Shown here piece by piece: positions 45,490 through 56,715 of a stretch of DNA of 64,000 bases (position 1 is the stretch's first letter; every line of letters starts with the position of its first letter). Both the position numbers and the translations under genes were made by a program. The DNA comes from Triatoma infestans (taxonomy: Eukaryota; Arthropoda; Insecta; Hemiptera; Reduviidae), in contig JAAEAF010001955.1 of assembly GCA_011037195.1 (NCBI GenBank), positions 51,171 to 115,170 of the forward strand. The letters are read 5' to 3'. The notes beneath the pieces were generated by a model. It did no database searches and was not told the origin of the DNA. It saw only the letters and a list, made by a program, of their open reading frames with translations.

Positions 45490-47390
45490 ACTACTTTCTG
45501 TGATTTTCGAAATTTAGTTTTCACCGGGAATACATGTTTTGAGGTCCTCTGAATACGAAATTCATGTTTTTAGCGAATGTTGTATACGTGCATGTGTGTG
45601 TGTGTGTGTTAACAAAATAAGCCAGTACGGAAAAGTAGCAGCAAGCTCAAAACTTGGCATTCCCTTTACCACATATGACACGAAAATTTCTTGCAAAATC
45701 CAGAACCGGAAGTGAATAGTTTCGTCAGTCTGTGATTCTCTGTAAACAGCTCCAACGATTTCCTTTAAACTTCCTTTACTATGTGCACACCTAAGTACCT
45801 GTCACTTTGGAAACATTTTCCCGGGAAAATTTATTTTGTTGTGAGTAGGGGGGGAACTGCAGTCTTATGCTTTCCTCTAAACTACCACTTCAGCAAAATG
45901 TATGGTTTTGCCATCCATTGGAAGCAATGATATAATTCTAAAGTTGAAGCAAATTGATTAACCGGAAGTGGGATTTTATAGTTAAAGATTTTTGGAATTT
46001 TCTCGAAATGATTTCCTTCAAACATGGAATGTTACCGATTTTATTTGAATATTTTTCAGAAAAATCGATTTTAGAGGGGTATAGGGGTTTGTTTAAAATT
46101 AAAGTTGCAAAAGTTAGAGCGCTTCCTCCATGTAAGGCTACTCACATATACAAGTCCAGCCCAGAAAAACATTGTAACGTTGCAGTTATAAGAAATTTTC
46201 TTGATTAAATTGTATTAATTAGAATAAGAGAATGTGCTCCAAGTGCTTCACAACACATTTTTTAAATACAAACGGTTATTTTTCAAAGCAGTGAATTGTG
46301 ATAGTTCTCTTTCTGTTATCTAGATTATACAATTTTGTAATCTGTATGTACGTTTAATCATTATGAAAAATCTCTTAAAAGATTATATTTAGTAAAATGA
46401 TTTAGGAAATAAATGTTGTGTGTTAGTAATGTGTCTTATACAGCTATTTAATTCCTAATTCTATTTCCGAAACGTAGGGAAACTTAAGTAGTTTGTTCAT
46501 TACTTTGATTATTTGTAATGGGTAATTCTTTTATATTAGCGGCTCCCTTATTCTACTTTTATATATTTATAGCCAAACAAGAAAAAAATAAACTGAGATT
46601 ATTCCAAATCTTTTGCTGCATTCGTTCATATTTTTGAAATGTTATTTACCGGAAGTAGTGTATTAGAAATTCCTTGAGCTCGTAAAAGTAGTATTTAGAA
46701 AAGTGGGTGAGTGCATGCATGAAATTTATTTATTTATTGAGAATATATTATGTATGTTTGTACTTTCTTATCGGGGCATGTATGTAGTAGGAAAACGCAT
46801 AATTCATAAACGAAAAACCAGAGGAAACAAACTTATAATTCTATGTGGATCTGATAGGGAGGAATACTGATCAAAATTCTGCAACCGGTAATAACAGCCT
46901 TACAGAATCGAGTTTTGAGTTGTGATTTTCACGGAAACGCTTAAACCTTTCTACCACTGTATAATGTTAACTTAATATTAATTTTAATTTTTGTAAATTT
47001 CCGAGTTTTTGAAGAAAGTCGGCTGACCGGAAGTGTGTCTTTCCTCATAGGGCTTTTCAGCGTTCAGCGATTTAGGGTAACGACACCAGTGTGGTGGGCA
47101 CCAATCTTGGTGTCATTCTACATCATATGAAGATACGCCATTTTTATCCGGTATGGAACCTTCTTTCCGGTAAAGTTGGTCATGGAAAGGGGAGGAAGTT
47201 GGCACATAGTACATTTCCCACGAAATGTTATTTTATTTTAATATAGATTCCTCAATTGATATAATATAGAAGAGAAGCCAACCTTAACTAAAGATTTCAA
47301 CTTTGAAGTAAATTAGTCAATCGTAGCTTTCGTAAACATTGCAGTAAGAGAAAGTTGTACGAGTGTTTCATAGCAGATTTTTTGATTATT
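45490..47390 (+). repeat. Two plus-oriented Rep-A copies (22 and 23)
   Basis: Copy 22, 45490-46270: ttttcaccgggaatacatg, ttgaggtcctctgaatacg, TG tract 45592-45609, agaaccggaagtgaatag, taaccggaagtggg, and the end attagaataagagaatgtgc. Copy 23, 46640-47390, is more worn: ctgcaaccggtaataac (46880), gctgaccggaagtgtg (47023), and the end gcagtaagagaaagttgtac (47341). Confidence 0.7.
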
Positions 47391-48300
47391 TTTATCGTTA
47401 GTTCAGTGTTCTGATGACGACAGAATGGAGGAATTAGAGTAGGGTGCAGGGTTGAAAATAAATCGAAGATTAATGTATTTCAATTTAAATGACAATGGTT
47501 GTGAGGTACTGGAGACAGTGCTGCCATCTGTAGCTATATATATAAAACACACTTGATGAATCTGTGCATGACGAGGTGCCCCCCCCCTGCCGATATCTCT
47601 CAGTTAAATACAAAAAACTAAGTACCTAGAGCCGAGCAGATGTAGGGTGTGGAACATGTTGAGCAAGGGTAAGGCACACCTGCCCCTATTGTTGGATGAA
47701 GGAGCTCCAGCTCCCAGCGCCCCAGACCATGCTGCTCTCTGCTGCCGCTACTACCTATTGTTCTCTGCCTCCCTTCTTCTTACTGTTAATGTTCCACCCA
47801 CTTCCTTTTTAGGGCCAACCGCTTCTTAATCTTCTGTAATAATAATAATTCCGTAACCTTCCACAGAATCCCACAGGATCTACGTGGTAGATTTTCCTTG
47901 TACCCTTACCCATCTTCAAACAGTCTTATAACAATTAAGTCAGATTAGCTTGTTGGCCGTTCTCTCTACTTTCCCCTTCCTCTAATTATATTACGACTTC
48001 GACAAATTTTCTTCAAAAACTTTTAACTTAACGGGGCTTACTTTACATATAAACGTAAGTGAAACGTAGCTGTTGCTTGTTATGAAGTCACATAAAATGT
48101 TATTGAATGTGATTACGTTTGAATGGCAGCGCTCTCTGCCTCAGCCACTAGCAAAATTGTTTTTAGGCAGTTTACAGTTAAACCTAACACACAGAATTCC
48201 ATTAATCAGTTACTACGGAAAATGTATCAAATAAAGTTTATTGGTTTATATGTTAGCATTTTCAAGTTCAAAGAAAGTCCGCGGAACAGTTTTCGAAGAA
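47391..48300. other. Intron sequence with a divergent Rep-A piece
   Basis: 47391-47955 has nothing recognisable beyond C-rich and GATA-like low complexity. 47960-48300 resembles the variant also seen at 33340 and 63430 (aatggcagcgctctctgcct; acagttaaacctaacacac). Confidence 0.45.
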
Positions 48301-48309
48301 ATTTCACTT

Positions 48310-48690
48310 ACGTTAACAAGCTTCTCTCTCAGGTTGCCTGCATCCGACCAGACTGTGCCATCTCTCCCGATCGTAATACTGCACCTCCTGCAACCAGCCT
48401 CTACGTGGACAACCTCTTTTCTTCCGATAAGGGAAAGGCCTCTTTGTCGCATTGCATACCTGCTGCTCTTCTTATCTAGCTGTTCCTCAACTTCTCCACT
48501 CCGCGGCAGATCTTTTCCAACAATCCTTTCCAAACACACGTAGATTTTGTGCTTATTTTTTTTGGTAATGTCCTGGTTTCACAGCCATATAGCGGGATGC
48601 TTACAATTACCGCCTTGTAAATTTCAAAGCAAGTTCCAAAAAAACTCATATGACTATTCTGTAAATTTCTTTTTAGATAACCGTTCATTG
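48310..48690 (-). pseudogene. LINE fragment after the polymerase domain
   Basis: Minus-strand pieces read YKAVIVSIPLYGCETRTLPKK, the conserved 'LYxAVVxPxLxYGxExW' segment of RTE/CR1-type ORF2, then MCLERIVGKDLPRSGEVEEQ and VVHVEAGCRRCSITIGRDGT. A frame change lies near 48540. It is short, broken and flanked by Rep-A-like sequence. Confidence 0.5.
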
Positions 48691-48817
48691 TTTTAATGAT
48701 TGCAGTTTGAAAGAAAGGTTAACGTTGCAGTTAACCCATAACTGTAGTGCGAGGTCTATAGATAACTTTTATTGTAACTGTTATCTCGGGAAAATATAAT
48801 TTTAGAGGGTTGTGGAG

Positions 48818-48935
48818 CCACAGGGAAGGGATTAACTGAGTGGTAGTGCGCTGGACTATCAACGCGGAGGTCCCGCGTTCGAATCCAGCATGCAGCCCCT
48901 AGATTTTCTCTTCCTAATAGTTTTTCCGGTTTTCC
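48818..48935 (+). mobile_element. SINE head fragment
   Basis: gggaagggattaactgagtg, gtagtgcgctggactatc (A-box region) and gcgttcgaatcc (B-box), then gcagcccctagattttctct. The body is lost after cttcctaatag. Confidence 0.75.
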
Positions 48936-49088
48936 ATGATAATGGTTTCTAATGGTTTTCTTGAAACTTGATTTATTAAATGCTCACATCTAAATTCTTT
49001 GGGAAAATTGTTGGTCCTCTGGAGATCTATGGCGTTAATTCTTAGGCTGCTGGCCTTACTTCCGAACTTCCTTATTTATGCATATTAC

Positions 49089-50416
49089 TGTTGTAAATTG
49101 GATGTCGAGGTTCGGTCATACAAAAGAACTCTTTTTAAATTTCTACCGACGTTTCGGCAAATTTATTGCCTTCTTCAGGGCCTGTACAAAGATTTTAATA
49201 CAAATCAGAAAAAATAGAAACAACATAAAATATGAACTTAAAATAAATATTTTCAAAATAAAATTTTTTCAACAATAAACTATATAAATAAACTAAATAA
49301 AAAGCATTATATGTATATGGCGCATTTAAATTTATTTTAAACTATTGCTGTTACTTACTGCAGAATAGATCACTAATAAACTACATCACAACTATTAAAA
49401 CTTTGACAATATGAGGCATATATAAGAGTAAAATATGGAAATAACTTAGGAAATGTACTTACAAAAATTTTTTCAGTTAGAATTACTTACAAACTCTAGT
49501 TTAACCTGTGACATACCATCACCAACTGTTACGGTCAAGGTTTATAAAGGGCTAGGAGAGCGGATGGGAAAATCGTGTCTTAGTCTGTATGTTGTTTTGG
49601 AAATTCCAGGAGATTGTTATAACTAAGGGATAGGATTTTGGTGTCTGTTCTAAAAATGATAGATAATTTATCTTTTTTTTAATACGAATCATTTCCAATA
49701 TATTTCTTTTATTATTATTATTGTTGATGAAGAGAATTTTAGTGTTTTCCATGTCAAATTCATGTTTGTATTGTATGCAATGTTTCGTTAGTGCTATAAT
49801 CATGTCAGTCGGGTTTTTAGTTTTACAGTCGTATTTATGTTGGTACAGTCCATTTTTTAAATGTTGAGATGTTTGTACGTAGCTGGGCATTATAAACAAT
49901 TTATTTTATAAATTATATCTGATAATAACGTTGTGGGTGTGGGTCTTTTAGTTTAGAAAAGAGTTTTTTTTAGAGGATTGTAGTTTTTGTGAGCAATGGA
50001 AAGGTTATATTTCTTGAAGATTTTAGCTATTTTTTTCTTATATTTTGTTAGCTATTATTTCCATACATTTCTCTTATATATGCCCCATATTGTCAAAGTT
50101 TCAATAGTTGTGATTTAGTTTAATATTGATCTGTTCTACAACAATAGTTTAAAATGAAATTTAGATGTGCTATATATATCATACTTTTTATTTAGTTTAT
50201 TTAAAAAAAAAAAATTTTGAAAATATTTATTTTAAGTTCATATTTTATGTTGTTTTTTCTTTTTTTCTGATTTGTATTAAAACTTTGTACAGACCCTGAA
50301 GAAGGCAATAAATTTGCCGAAACGTCGGTAGAAATTTAAAAAGAGTTCTTTTGTATGACCGAACATCGACATCCAATTTACAACATTGAATACAGCGGTC
50401 GTAACGAACACCAAAA
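49089..50416 (-). mobile_element. Penelope-like element, internally deleted, inverted terminal arms
   Basis: Flanked by the 12-bp duplication tatgcatattac (49077-49088 and 50417-50428). Outer arms of about 340 bp (about 49095-49450 and 50050-50390) are reverse complements and include gaaggcaataaatttgccga / its complement. An extra tail (about 25 bp, acagcggtcgtaacgaacac) is present at one end only. Between the arms a minus-strand ORF (49899-49552) resembles the GIY-YIG nuclease that ends Penelope-like ORFs. Penelope-like elements are known to carry terminal repeats in direct or inverted arrangement and variable target duplications. Confidence 0.75.
49552..49899 (-). pseudogene. GIY-YIG nuclease part of a Penelope-like ORF
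   Basis: 115 codons. SYVQTSQHLKNGLYQHKYDC corresponds to the second half of the GIY-YIG motif ('YxGQTxxxLxxRLxxHK'), followed by ALTKHCIQYKHEF and MENTKILFI, then the NKRNILEMIRI helix with the conserved glutamate. The glycine of the YxGQT motif and the arginine of LxxR are changed (V for G-like position lost, G for R), and the first part and the reverse transcriptase are missing. The nuclease would nick the target site during insertion; this copy is inactive. Confidence 0.7.
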
Positions 50417-50449
50417 TATGCATATTACCTTCAGTATGCAATTATTTTT

Positions 50450-50890
50450 GAAGTTATTTTTAAGTAAGGATAATTTTTGATTATTTTGAAAAACAGTAAA
50501 CTCAGTTTAAAAAATAATAAAAAAAAACACACGTACGCACCATTCACTAAACTTTTTTTCTACTCAGAAAATCTAAAAACGGTGAAAACTCAATTTTGCA
50601 AATTCGTCACAATTGCAAATACTTGCTCTTACCAGCAGTAAGGGAAGATCAAATACTTGCTCTTACCAGCAGTAAGGGAAGATCAAATACTTGCTCTTAC
50701 CAGCAGTAAGGGAAGATCAAATACTTGCTCTTACCAGCAGTAAGGGAAGTCAAATACTTGCTCTTACCAGCAGTAAGGGAAGATCAAATACTTGCTCTTA
50801 CCAGCAGTAAGGGAAGATCAAATACTTGCTCTTACCAGCAGTAAGGGAAAATCAAATACTTGCTCTTACCAACAGTAAGGGAAAATCAAA
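50450..50890 (-). repeat. Rep-A end with a 34-bp tandem array
   Basis: A short minus-oriented Rep-A end (acggtgaaaactcaattttg at 50581; cacaattgcaaatacttgctct) is followed by about 8 units of period 34 (for example gatc at 50647 and 50681). Each unit holds the palindromic ctcttaccagcagtaagg. The array is thus a tandem expansion of the Rep-A terminus. Confidence 0.9.
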
Positions 50891-51579
50891 AAATTCCCAG
50901 TTGAAAAAAAATATGAAACAGAAAAGATTAATAATTTTAAAGAGAAAGATGCACCAAGTTTTTCATGGCAGAGTTTCTTACAAGCTCTAAATTTTTGTAA
51001 TATTGCATAAGAAGCGGCTGGTGATGATTCAAGTCCTGAGTAGCGTGAGCATTCAACTGGAAATCTATCTCATAGAAAGGATTCCAAGGGAGCTAATGCG
51101 TTAATGAGTGATGTTCGGTGGTCTGCAGGAGTCGCTTGTTGTCCTGGATGTCCACTTAGCTGTCAGCACTCTCGAACAGAGAATCGAGAGGAAAATCGAT
51201 GTTACCGTCTGAAGATAGAGCTAATTAATTTCATTGATCATTACTGTTTCATTGAGGAGGCCATGGTTGTAATAATGGCGGAGTACAGCCACTTGTGTAA
51301 TCAGTTTAATTAACATGTATCGATATCAAAGTAAGATTTAAGACTTGCGCACACCGAGCTGCGGCTGCTTTCTAAATTCAAGGACTTTTCTTACTCATGA
51401 CTATGTTCTAACTCCCCGTTCGAGGTGGACTTAACTTCTCATGGGAACTTCTTACATTTTTCTCTGTTCTACATTCTATTTCTTTATGGCCTACTTTCTG
51501 ATTTTGTTATTGCTTTCATATACAAATATTATGAATCGATATTATTTATAAAACAGAAGTTCCTCCGTTATTGATATTT
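50891..51579. other. No gene recognised
   Basis: Intron sequence, mostly unique. No supported feature. Confidence 0.4.
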
Positions 51580-52350
51580 TTACTTGCTGTTACTGCTGCA
51601 AGAGGAAATTTGCGATTATGTCAGATTTTTGGAAGCTGAGTTTTCACCGGAAGTATGCATGTTGGAGATCCCCCGAGTGTAAAAAATAATGTTTTTAGTG
51701 ACTGGTGTCTGTATATGTGTCAACAACAAAACTCAAAACGGAAAATCTCAGGAAGGTGAAGCTTGGTATCCGTTTAAATAACCACCGCTTCTCACACGGT
51801 CAAGGTTTCCAGCGAAATCTATCCATCAGAAATGCTACTTTACTGATTGGTTCTTTTTTCAGATTTTTGCAATCCATTCGACAATCGTTTTAATGATTTC
51901 CTTTAAACTTGGCATACTAACTATAAGCCTATCACTTATGCCTAAAACAGTTTTGTAGAAAAAATTGTTGTTGGGAGGTGTGAGGTAGTGGTTACTTCAA
52001 TTTCCCTCCAAATCGCTCTCTCAGAATATCGTACGGTTCTGATAATGAAAAAATTTTGAGGAGAATAAAATATGTTTAATCAGAGGAGTATTTGCAGAAA
52101 ATCAGTTAACCGGAAGTGTTTTTACAAAATGAATGTGCAAAAACCATCAGTTTAATTTGAGACATTTTTCGGGGAACAATTTATTTTTGTTTGGAATGGT
52201 GAGGGTTAAGCTTTCTTTTATAATGGTATTTCAGTACATATATCACCTGGTTCGGAATAATTGAACTAAAAATTAATAAACATTCCATATTCACGAAAAT
52301 TTGTGAGAATGTGAAGAGGGAATGCCATTTTTATTTTCTCCAACTTGGAG
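51580..52350 (+). repeat. Rep-A copy 25
   Basis: gctgcaagaggaaatttgcg, gagttttcaccggaagtatg, ggagatcccccgagtg, gtgtctgtatatgtgtc, atccatcagaaatgctactt and gttaaccggaagtg (52107). Ends near gaatgtgaagagggaatgcc, followed directly by the next copy. Confidence 0.7.
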
Positions 52351-52488
52351 CGAGTTATTGCGATCGTGCCAGATTTTCGAAATTGAGTTTTCACCAGAAA
52401 TACATGTTTCCGGTGCCTCTGAATACGAAAAGTTTTTAGCGAAATTCGTTTGTGTGTGTGTTTTTTGTTTTTGTTTTTAAATATCTTT

Positions 52489-52550
52489 ATTTCCATCATG
52501 CTCCGCTCATTTGAGCACTATTTCCATCATGCTCCGCTCATTTGAGCACT
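52489..52550 (+). repeat. 31-bp direct duplication in the 3' UTR of the R1-clade element
   Basis: Two exact adjacent units (52489-52519, 52520-52550) containing tttccatcatgctccgctca and a near-palindrome gctcatttgagc. They lie just before the A-rich tail. The shorter relative at 7034-9431 has only one vaguely similar gcgcatgcag there. Confidence 0.9.
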
Positions 52551-53037
52551 ACATGAAATTTACAACATATTATTACATGTATAAAATGCACATTACAGCT
52601 TACGTTTAAACTAAAATACATATTTATGCGGACAAAATTACATATTGTGAATTACATATTGCGGCTGTTACATGAAAACATTTAGAATTATTTACACTTA
52701 CTTAAAATAGTACAAAATATTAAAGTGCGGATATACACAGCACAAAGTAATGAAGGAAATTCACATTAATTAACTTGATTTAAAACAGTAATTTATGGAT
52801 ACAATATACTACTCTTTTTTTATTTATTTGTTAATCATTAATTTTTATTGTTATTATCATTACTTTCTTTTAATATTTTCATTATGTATCTATTTATTTT
52901 TTATTTATTTATTTATTTATTTATTTTTTATTCTTTTTATATTATATATATAATTTTTATTTTTAATTTTTTTTTTTTGTCTATTATTTATTTATTTTAT
53001 ATTTCATATTTCATTTTATTATTATTACTTCAATTAT

Positions 53038-53745
53038 TCAAGAAGTAATATTACTACTGTATATGAATGCTATTACTGTTTTGGCATAATTATTGAAGTG
53101 TGTATAGAATCTCGACTGGAGCAATGTAGTTTTCTCGGGAGGCCAACACTCACCCTGAGTCACCACCTGCTGCATGAGTAAACGTCTTGCCGGCTGCAAG
53201 CATTCGCATTCCCACAAGAGATGGACGACTGTCTGAACCGAAGAAGAATCACATGTACAAAATGCAGTTTCGGTTATATTAAATCTGTTTAGATAATGTG
53301 CCATTTTCCCATGTCCAGAAAAAAGCTGAGTCAACCCATAGCCAATGACGAAGTGGTGCATTCGGAGACGGCATTCCACAGAAGGAAGAAATTCTCTAGT
53401 GAGAGTACCCGTGGTCGAATTGTCCCAGAGTTGTTGCAAAGCTTCCATGCTGCGTTGATGCGCCCAATGTTCCAATGCCGATTTGGGGTACTTGTTGTAA
53501 GCAATCGCCAAACCAGAATCCTTTGACGCTGCTTTCGCCATTTGTGGTCAGCCATCTCATTTCCATCAACACCCACATGTGCCTTCACCCATGAGAATGA
53601 AATGGTGCATCTGTTCTGCAGTCTACAAAGCCTTTTCATTATCATATCGATTATGGGGTAATGGATATCGTTATTCTTTAAAGAGTCCAGGGTGATGCGA
53701 CTATCTGTAGAGATTCTAATTTTTTCTCCCCAAAACGAATTACAT
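53038..53745 (-). pseudogene. ORF2 end of the R1-clade element: RNase H C-half and CCHC-like end
   Basis: Follows the long RT frame after a break near 53745. The segment 53645-53331 starts with SFSWVKAHVGVDGNEMADH, carrying the conserved RNase H histidine and aspartate. The frame changes near 53540, and 53541-53038 continues MAKAASKDSGLAIAYNKYPK, then FSGHGKMAHYLNRFNI, CTCDSS...HLLWECE, a cysteine/histidine motif typical of R1-clade C-termini, and stops near 53038. At least two frameshifts separate these parts from the polymerase. Confidence 0.8.
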
Positions 53746-55911
53746 TCAACCCAATTTAAAGCTGACTATAGCCAATTGCTCAGCCTGATTGTTTGAGCAA
53801 TATGCCCCGAGGCGATACTTTTCGTGAACCACCACCTGCTCCAATTTTATGACGGCGTATGCACATCCAGCAAATTTATCTTCTTTGCTTCCGTCTGTAA
53901 AAATGTCAGTATCGAACTGTACTGCTAAATCCATTTGGATGGTTGGAAGTTCAGCGGGATGCAGCCACTCATTCACGCCAACCGCAGTATCCATCACTGA
54001 TCCACACCAGCTATCAACTACTCCACCCGTCTGTACCGTGTAAATATCTATATATTGTTCTATTTGAAGACATATCGGTATTATTCCTGCTATTACGCTT
54101 GCGGCATTAAACGAAATAGTGCGATAACCCTTGATCAATCGCAGCAGGAACAGTCTCTGCTCTCTTTCAAGTTTCTGCCTATTCTTCTTATGAGTCAATG
54201 CCAATTGCCAAATGGGGGCAGCATAAGTTATTAAGGGGAGAAATGCACCCTTATAGATGACGCTCAATGCCTTACTACTAAGTCCCCAGTGTACCTTGGC
54301 CGCTCTTGACAGCAAATTAACGAACTGCGAACTTCTGTCACAGACGTGTTGCAAATGCTGGTCCCAACACAACTTCTTGTCAAATATAACTCCCAGATAC
54401 TTCAGCTGGTCCACCAATTCCAGTTGTACGTTGTTCAGGTACACTGTAACATTTTCAGAGTCTAATGTACATCTTCTGGACATGTGCAATACCTTGGATT
54501 TATTTCTGTTGAAGCTGATTTTATTAGCTGAAGCCCAACTTTGTACTGGAAATAATACTCTATTTGCTTCAACACTAAGCTCCAAGCCCGATCTTCCAGC
54601 AACCAGTATTAGCAAGTCGTCAGCGAATGCAATAATTTCACAACGTCTAGGAAGCTCAAGACGAAGAAGATCGTCGTACATTACGACCCAGAATCCTGGG
54701 CCACAACATGACCCCTGTGGACATCCTTTACTTACTGTGGCTTCTTTTGACAATGAGTTAAGGTTTATGCTTGCCGAACGTCCATAAAAATAACTTTTTG
54801 AAAGTTGAAACAAATTCTTAGGGCATCGTCTGTCCTTTAAACTTTTTAGGATAGCCGGCCACCAAGCAGCATCAAAAGCTCCCCGAACGTCCAGCGAAAT
54901 AAGCAATACGTCCCACTTTATCTCAAAATAACTAGTTACAAATTCCTTGGCAGCTTTCAGAGCACCAATAGTTGACATTTGTGGCCTGAATCCGTGCTGT
55001 TTACCTGAAAGTAGGTGATTCGAATTCATATGATGCATGATCCTGTCCATCATTAGCTTTTCTAACACCTTGCCAGCCACAGGCAGCAAACTAATGGGTC
55101 GGAACTTAGATGGATCCTCTGTTTCACTTTTGCCAGGTTTTGTCAGAATCACTATGCGGGACCTTTTCCAACACCTTGGGAAAATTCCGCGAGCCAAGCA
55201 CTCAGCATAAACGCTAGTAATAGCTGCAGGGTATTGTTTGTATACTCTATTTAGAATTTCGCTTGTTAAGCCATCCCATCCTGGTGCTGCTTTTGGTCGC
55301 ATGTTCTGCATAGCTCTGCCCACTTCTGCTCTTGTAAAAATGACATCGTCCGCAGTATTAATTCCTTCTTCCACATATAACCTCGTGTCAGTATGTATCG
55401 GCAGCTCCTGAAGAGGATCATCCTCAGGTACGAGTTTCCTCATAATTACCTCTAATGATTCCCTCAGATCAGTAGTAAACTCGCCATCTTCTTTCCGAAC
55501 TGTAGCGATACATGTAATTGGATGTAATCTTCCAGCTGCCGCTTTATATATAAAATTCCAAGGATTATTTGCAGTGGTAGCATCACAAAAAGCTTTCCAA
55601 GAATCAAATTTTGCATCTTTTATTTTCAGCTGGTAACGACGCTTCAGATCAAAATATAATTTTTTCCTTGTTTCACGAAGAACTTCATTGTGATATGTAC
55701 GCTGATACAGGCGCCTTGAAGCGTTGACTTGTTTGCGCAAAATATTAAGGTCTTCACTCCACCAGCTCACAGATTTCGGAGCAGGTCTCTTTCCTCTGCG
55801 AATTACCGGAATTGAGTTTATGCAAGAAGTTATAATGCTTGTAAAAAATAGTTCCACATCTACTTCAAAGTCGAGGGAATTTTTGAAAAAAATTTCCAAA
55901 GACTTATCCAA
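53746..55911 (-). CDS. R1-clade reverse transcriptase, long intact stretch (721 codons)
   Basis: The open frame has SWWSEDLNILRKQ (about 49-61) and NNPWNF (115-120), a typical R1 linker. The polymerase has APGWDGL (209-215), FRPISLLP (270-277), a DVRGAFDAAW palm motif A (341-350), SKGCPQGSCCGP (394-405), and the catalytic FADD (429-432), then LKYLGVIFD (503-511). RNase H begins at IFTDGS (670-675) and reaches NNQAEQLAI (707-715) before a break. The Met at 55911 is internal; the frame was once joined to the endonuclease. It would copy element RNA at a nicked target. All catalytic residues seen here are intact, so the element is not very old. Confidence 0.85.
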   Translation of the reverse strand: MDKSLEIFFKNSLDFEVDVELFFTSIITSCINSIPVIRRGKRPAPKSVSWWSEDLNILRKQVNASRRLYQRTYHNEVLRETRKKLYFDLKRRYQLKIKDAKFDSWKAFCDATTANNPWNFIYKAAAGRLHPITCIATVRKEDGEFTTDLRESLEVIMRKLVPEDDPLQELPIHTDTRLYVEEGINTADDVIFTRAEVGRAMQNMRPKAAPGWDGLTSEILNRVYKQYPAAITSVYAECLARGIFPRCWKRSRIVILTKPGKSETEDPSKFRPISLLPVAGKVLEKLMMDRIMHHMNSNHLLSGKQHGFRPQMSTIGALKAAKEFVTSYFEIKWDVLLISLDVRGAFDAAWWPAILKSLKDRRCPKNLFQLSKSYFYGRSASINLNSLSKEATVSKGCPQGSCCGPGFWVVMYDDLLRLELPRRCEIIAFADDLLILVAGRSGLELSVEANRVLFPVQSWASANKISFNRNKSKVLHMSRRCTLDSENVTVYLNNVQLELVDQLKYLGVIFDKKLCWDQHLQHVCDRSSQFVNLLSRAAKVHWGLSSKALSVIYKGAFLPLITYAAPIWQLALTHKKNRQKLEREQRLFLLRLIKGYRTISFNAASVIAGIIPICLQIEQYIDIYTVQTGGVVDSWCGSVMDTAVGVNEWLHPAELPTIQMDLAVQFDTDIFTDGSKEDKFAGCAYAVIKLEQVVVHEKYRLGAYCSNNQAEQLAIVSFKLG

Positions 55912-56039
55912 ATCAATAGATTCTAATGCATCACTTTCGGCTTCCAGAAAATTACAGAATTGTTTATAAATTTGATTATTAAATTCATCCCAATCCGCTT
56001 TTTTTGTATTGAATTTATAATTAGATATATGAGGTAAAG

Positions 56040-56700
56040 CTACACAAGAATTATGTAAGTCAAAAAACAGTGATCAGAAGAACTTTCTTCGCGCGGCTGG
56101 CACCATTCGGTCACGTAAGATGCAAAAGTTGCTGTTGAAGCAGTCAAATCAATGAAACTCGAACCTCTAATGGTCTCGAAAGTTGGTATTTCGCTGGGTT
56201 CATTTAGTATTATTAAGGATCTTGAAGCTAAATACTCCTCCAATATTTGACCTCTCCCATTTGTGATTGTGTCGTACCAAGCAGTGGAGCGGGCATTGCT
56301 GTCCATTCCTATAGTAAACGACCATTAGAAACTCTTAGCATACTATCGATCTCCACAACATCCCTTTCAATTTGACCGTCATATGGCAAATAAACGCTGG
56401 CCATCCAGAAGTGAAAATTCCCAACTACCAGTTCCACCAGAACTTTATCTTCATTTGAATTTTGAGAATTCAGTATAGCGTCAATATTCTCGTTAATAAT
56501 TATAACAGCCGCTCTTATTCTATTATTACCTTTATAATAAATTTTATAATTTAAAGGAAAGGATGAAATTTTATTTGCTACAGTATAAGGCTCTTGTATT
56601 ATTGCAACGTCTATTTTGTTAAAATTTATAAAATTAGTAAGTACGTGGTGCGCTCTATTGGATCGTCTGAGATTTATTTGAACTATCGAAATTTTTGTTA
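56040..56700 (-). pseudogene. R1-clade endonuclease domain, two breaks
   Basis: From 56692 the minus strand reads IVQINLRRSNRAHHVL, then KIDVAIIQEPYTV with the catalytic glutamate. VLVELVVGNFHFWMASVYLP follows, the usual pre-catalytic strand. After a break near 56320, GMDSNARSTAWYDT follows (catalytic D and N), then TFETIRGSSFIDLT, and SSSDHCFLTYI, the terminal D-H motif (56306-56040). A second break near 56045 separates it from the polymerase frame. In R1-clade elements this AP-type nuclease determines the target site, here a TG/CA repeat. Confidence 0.8.
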
Positions 56701-56715
56701 AAGAATTGTGAATTT

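Noticed and set aside
52848..53048. Hydrophobic plus-strand frame (isoleucine/phenylalanine/leucine-rich) as a membrane protein
   Set aside because: Low-complexity TTATTTA sequence in the 3' UTR of the minus-strand R1-clade element.
54257..54787. 176-codon plus-strand frame
   Set aside because: It is the antisense shadow of the R1-clade reverse transcriptase.
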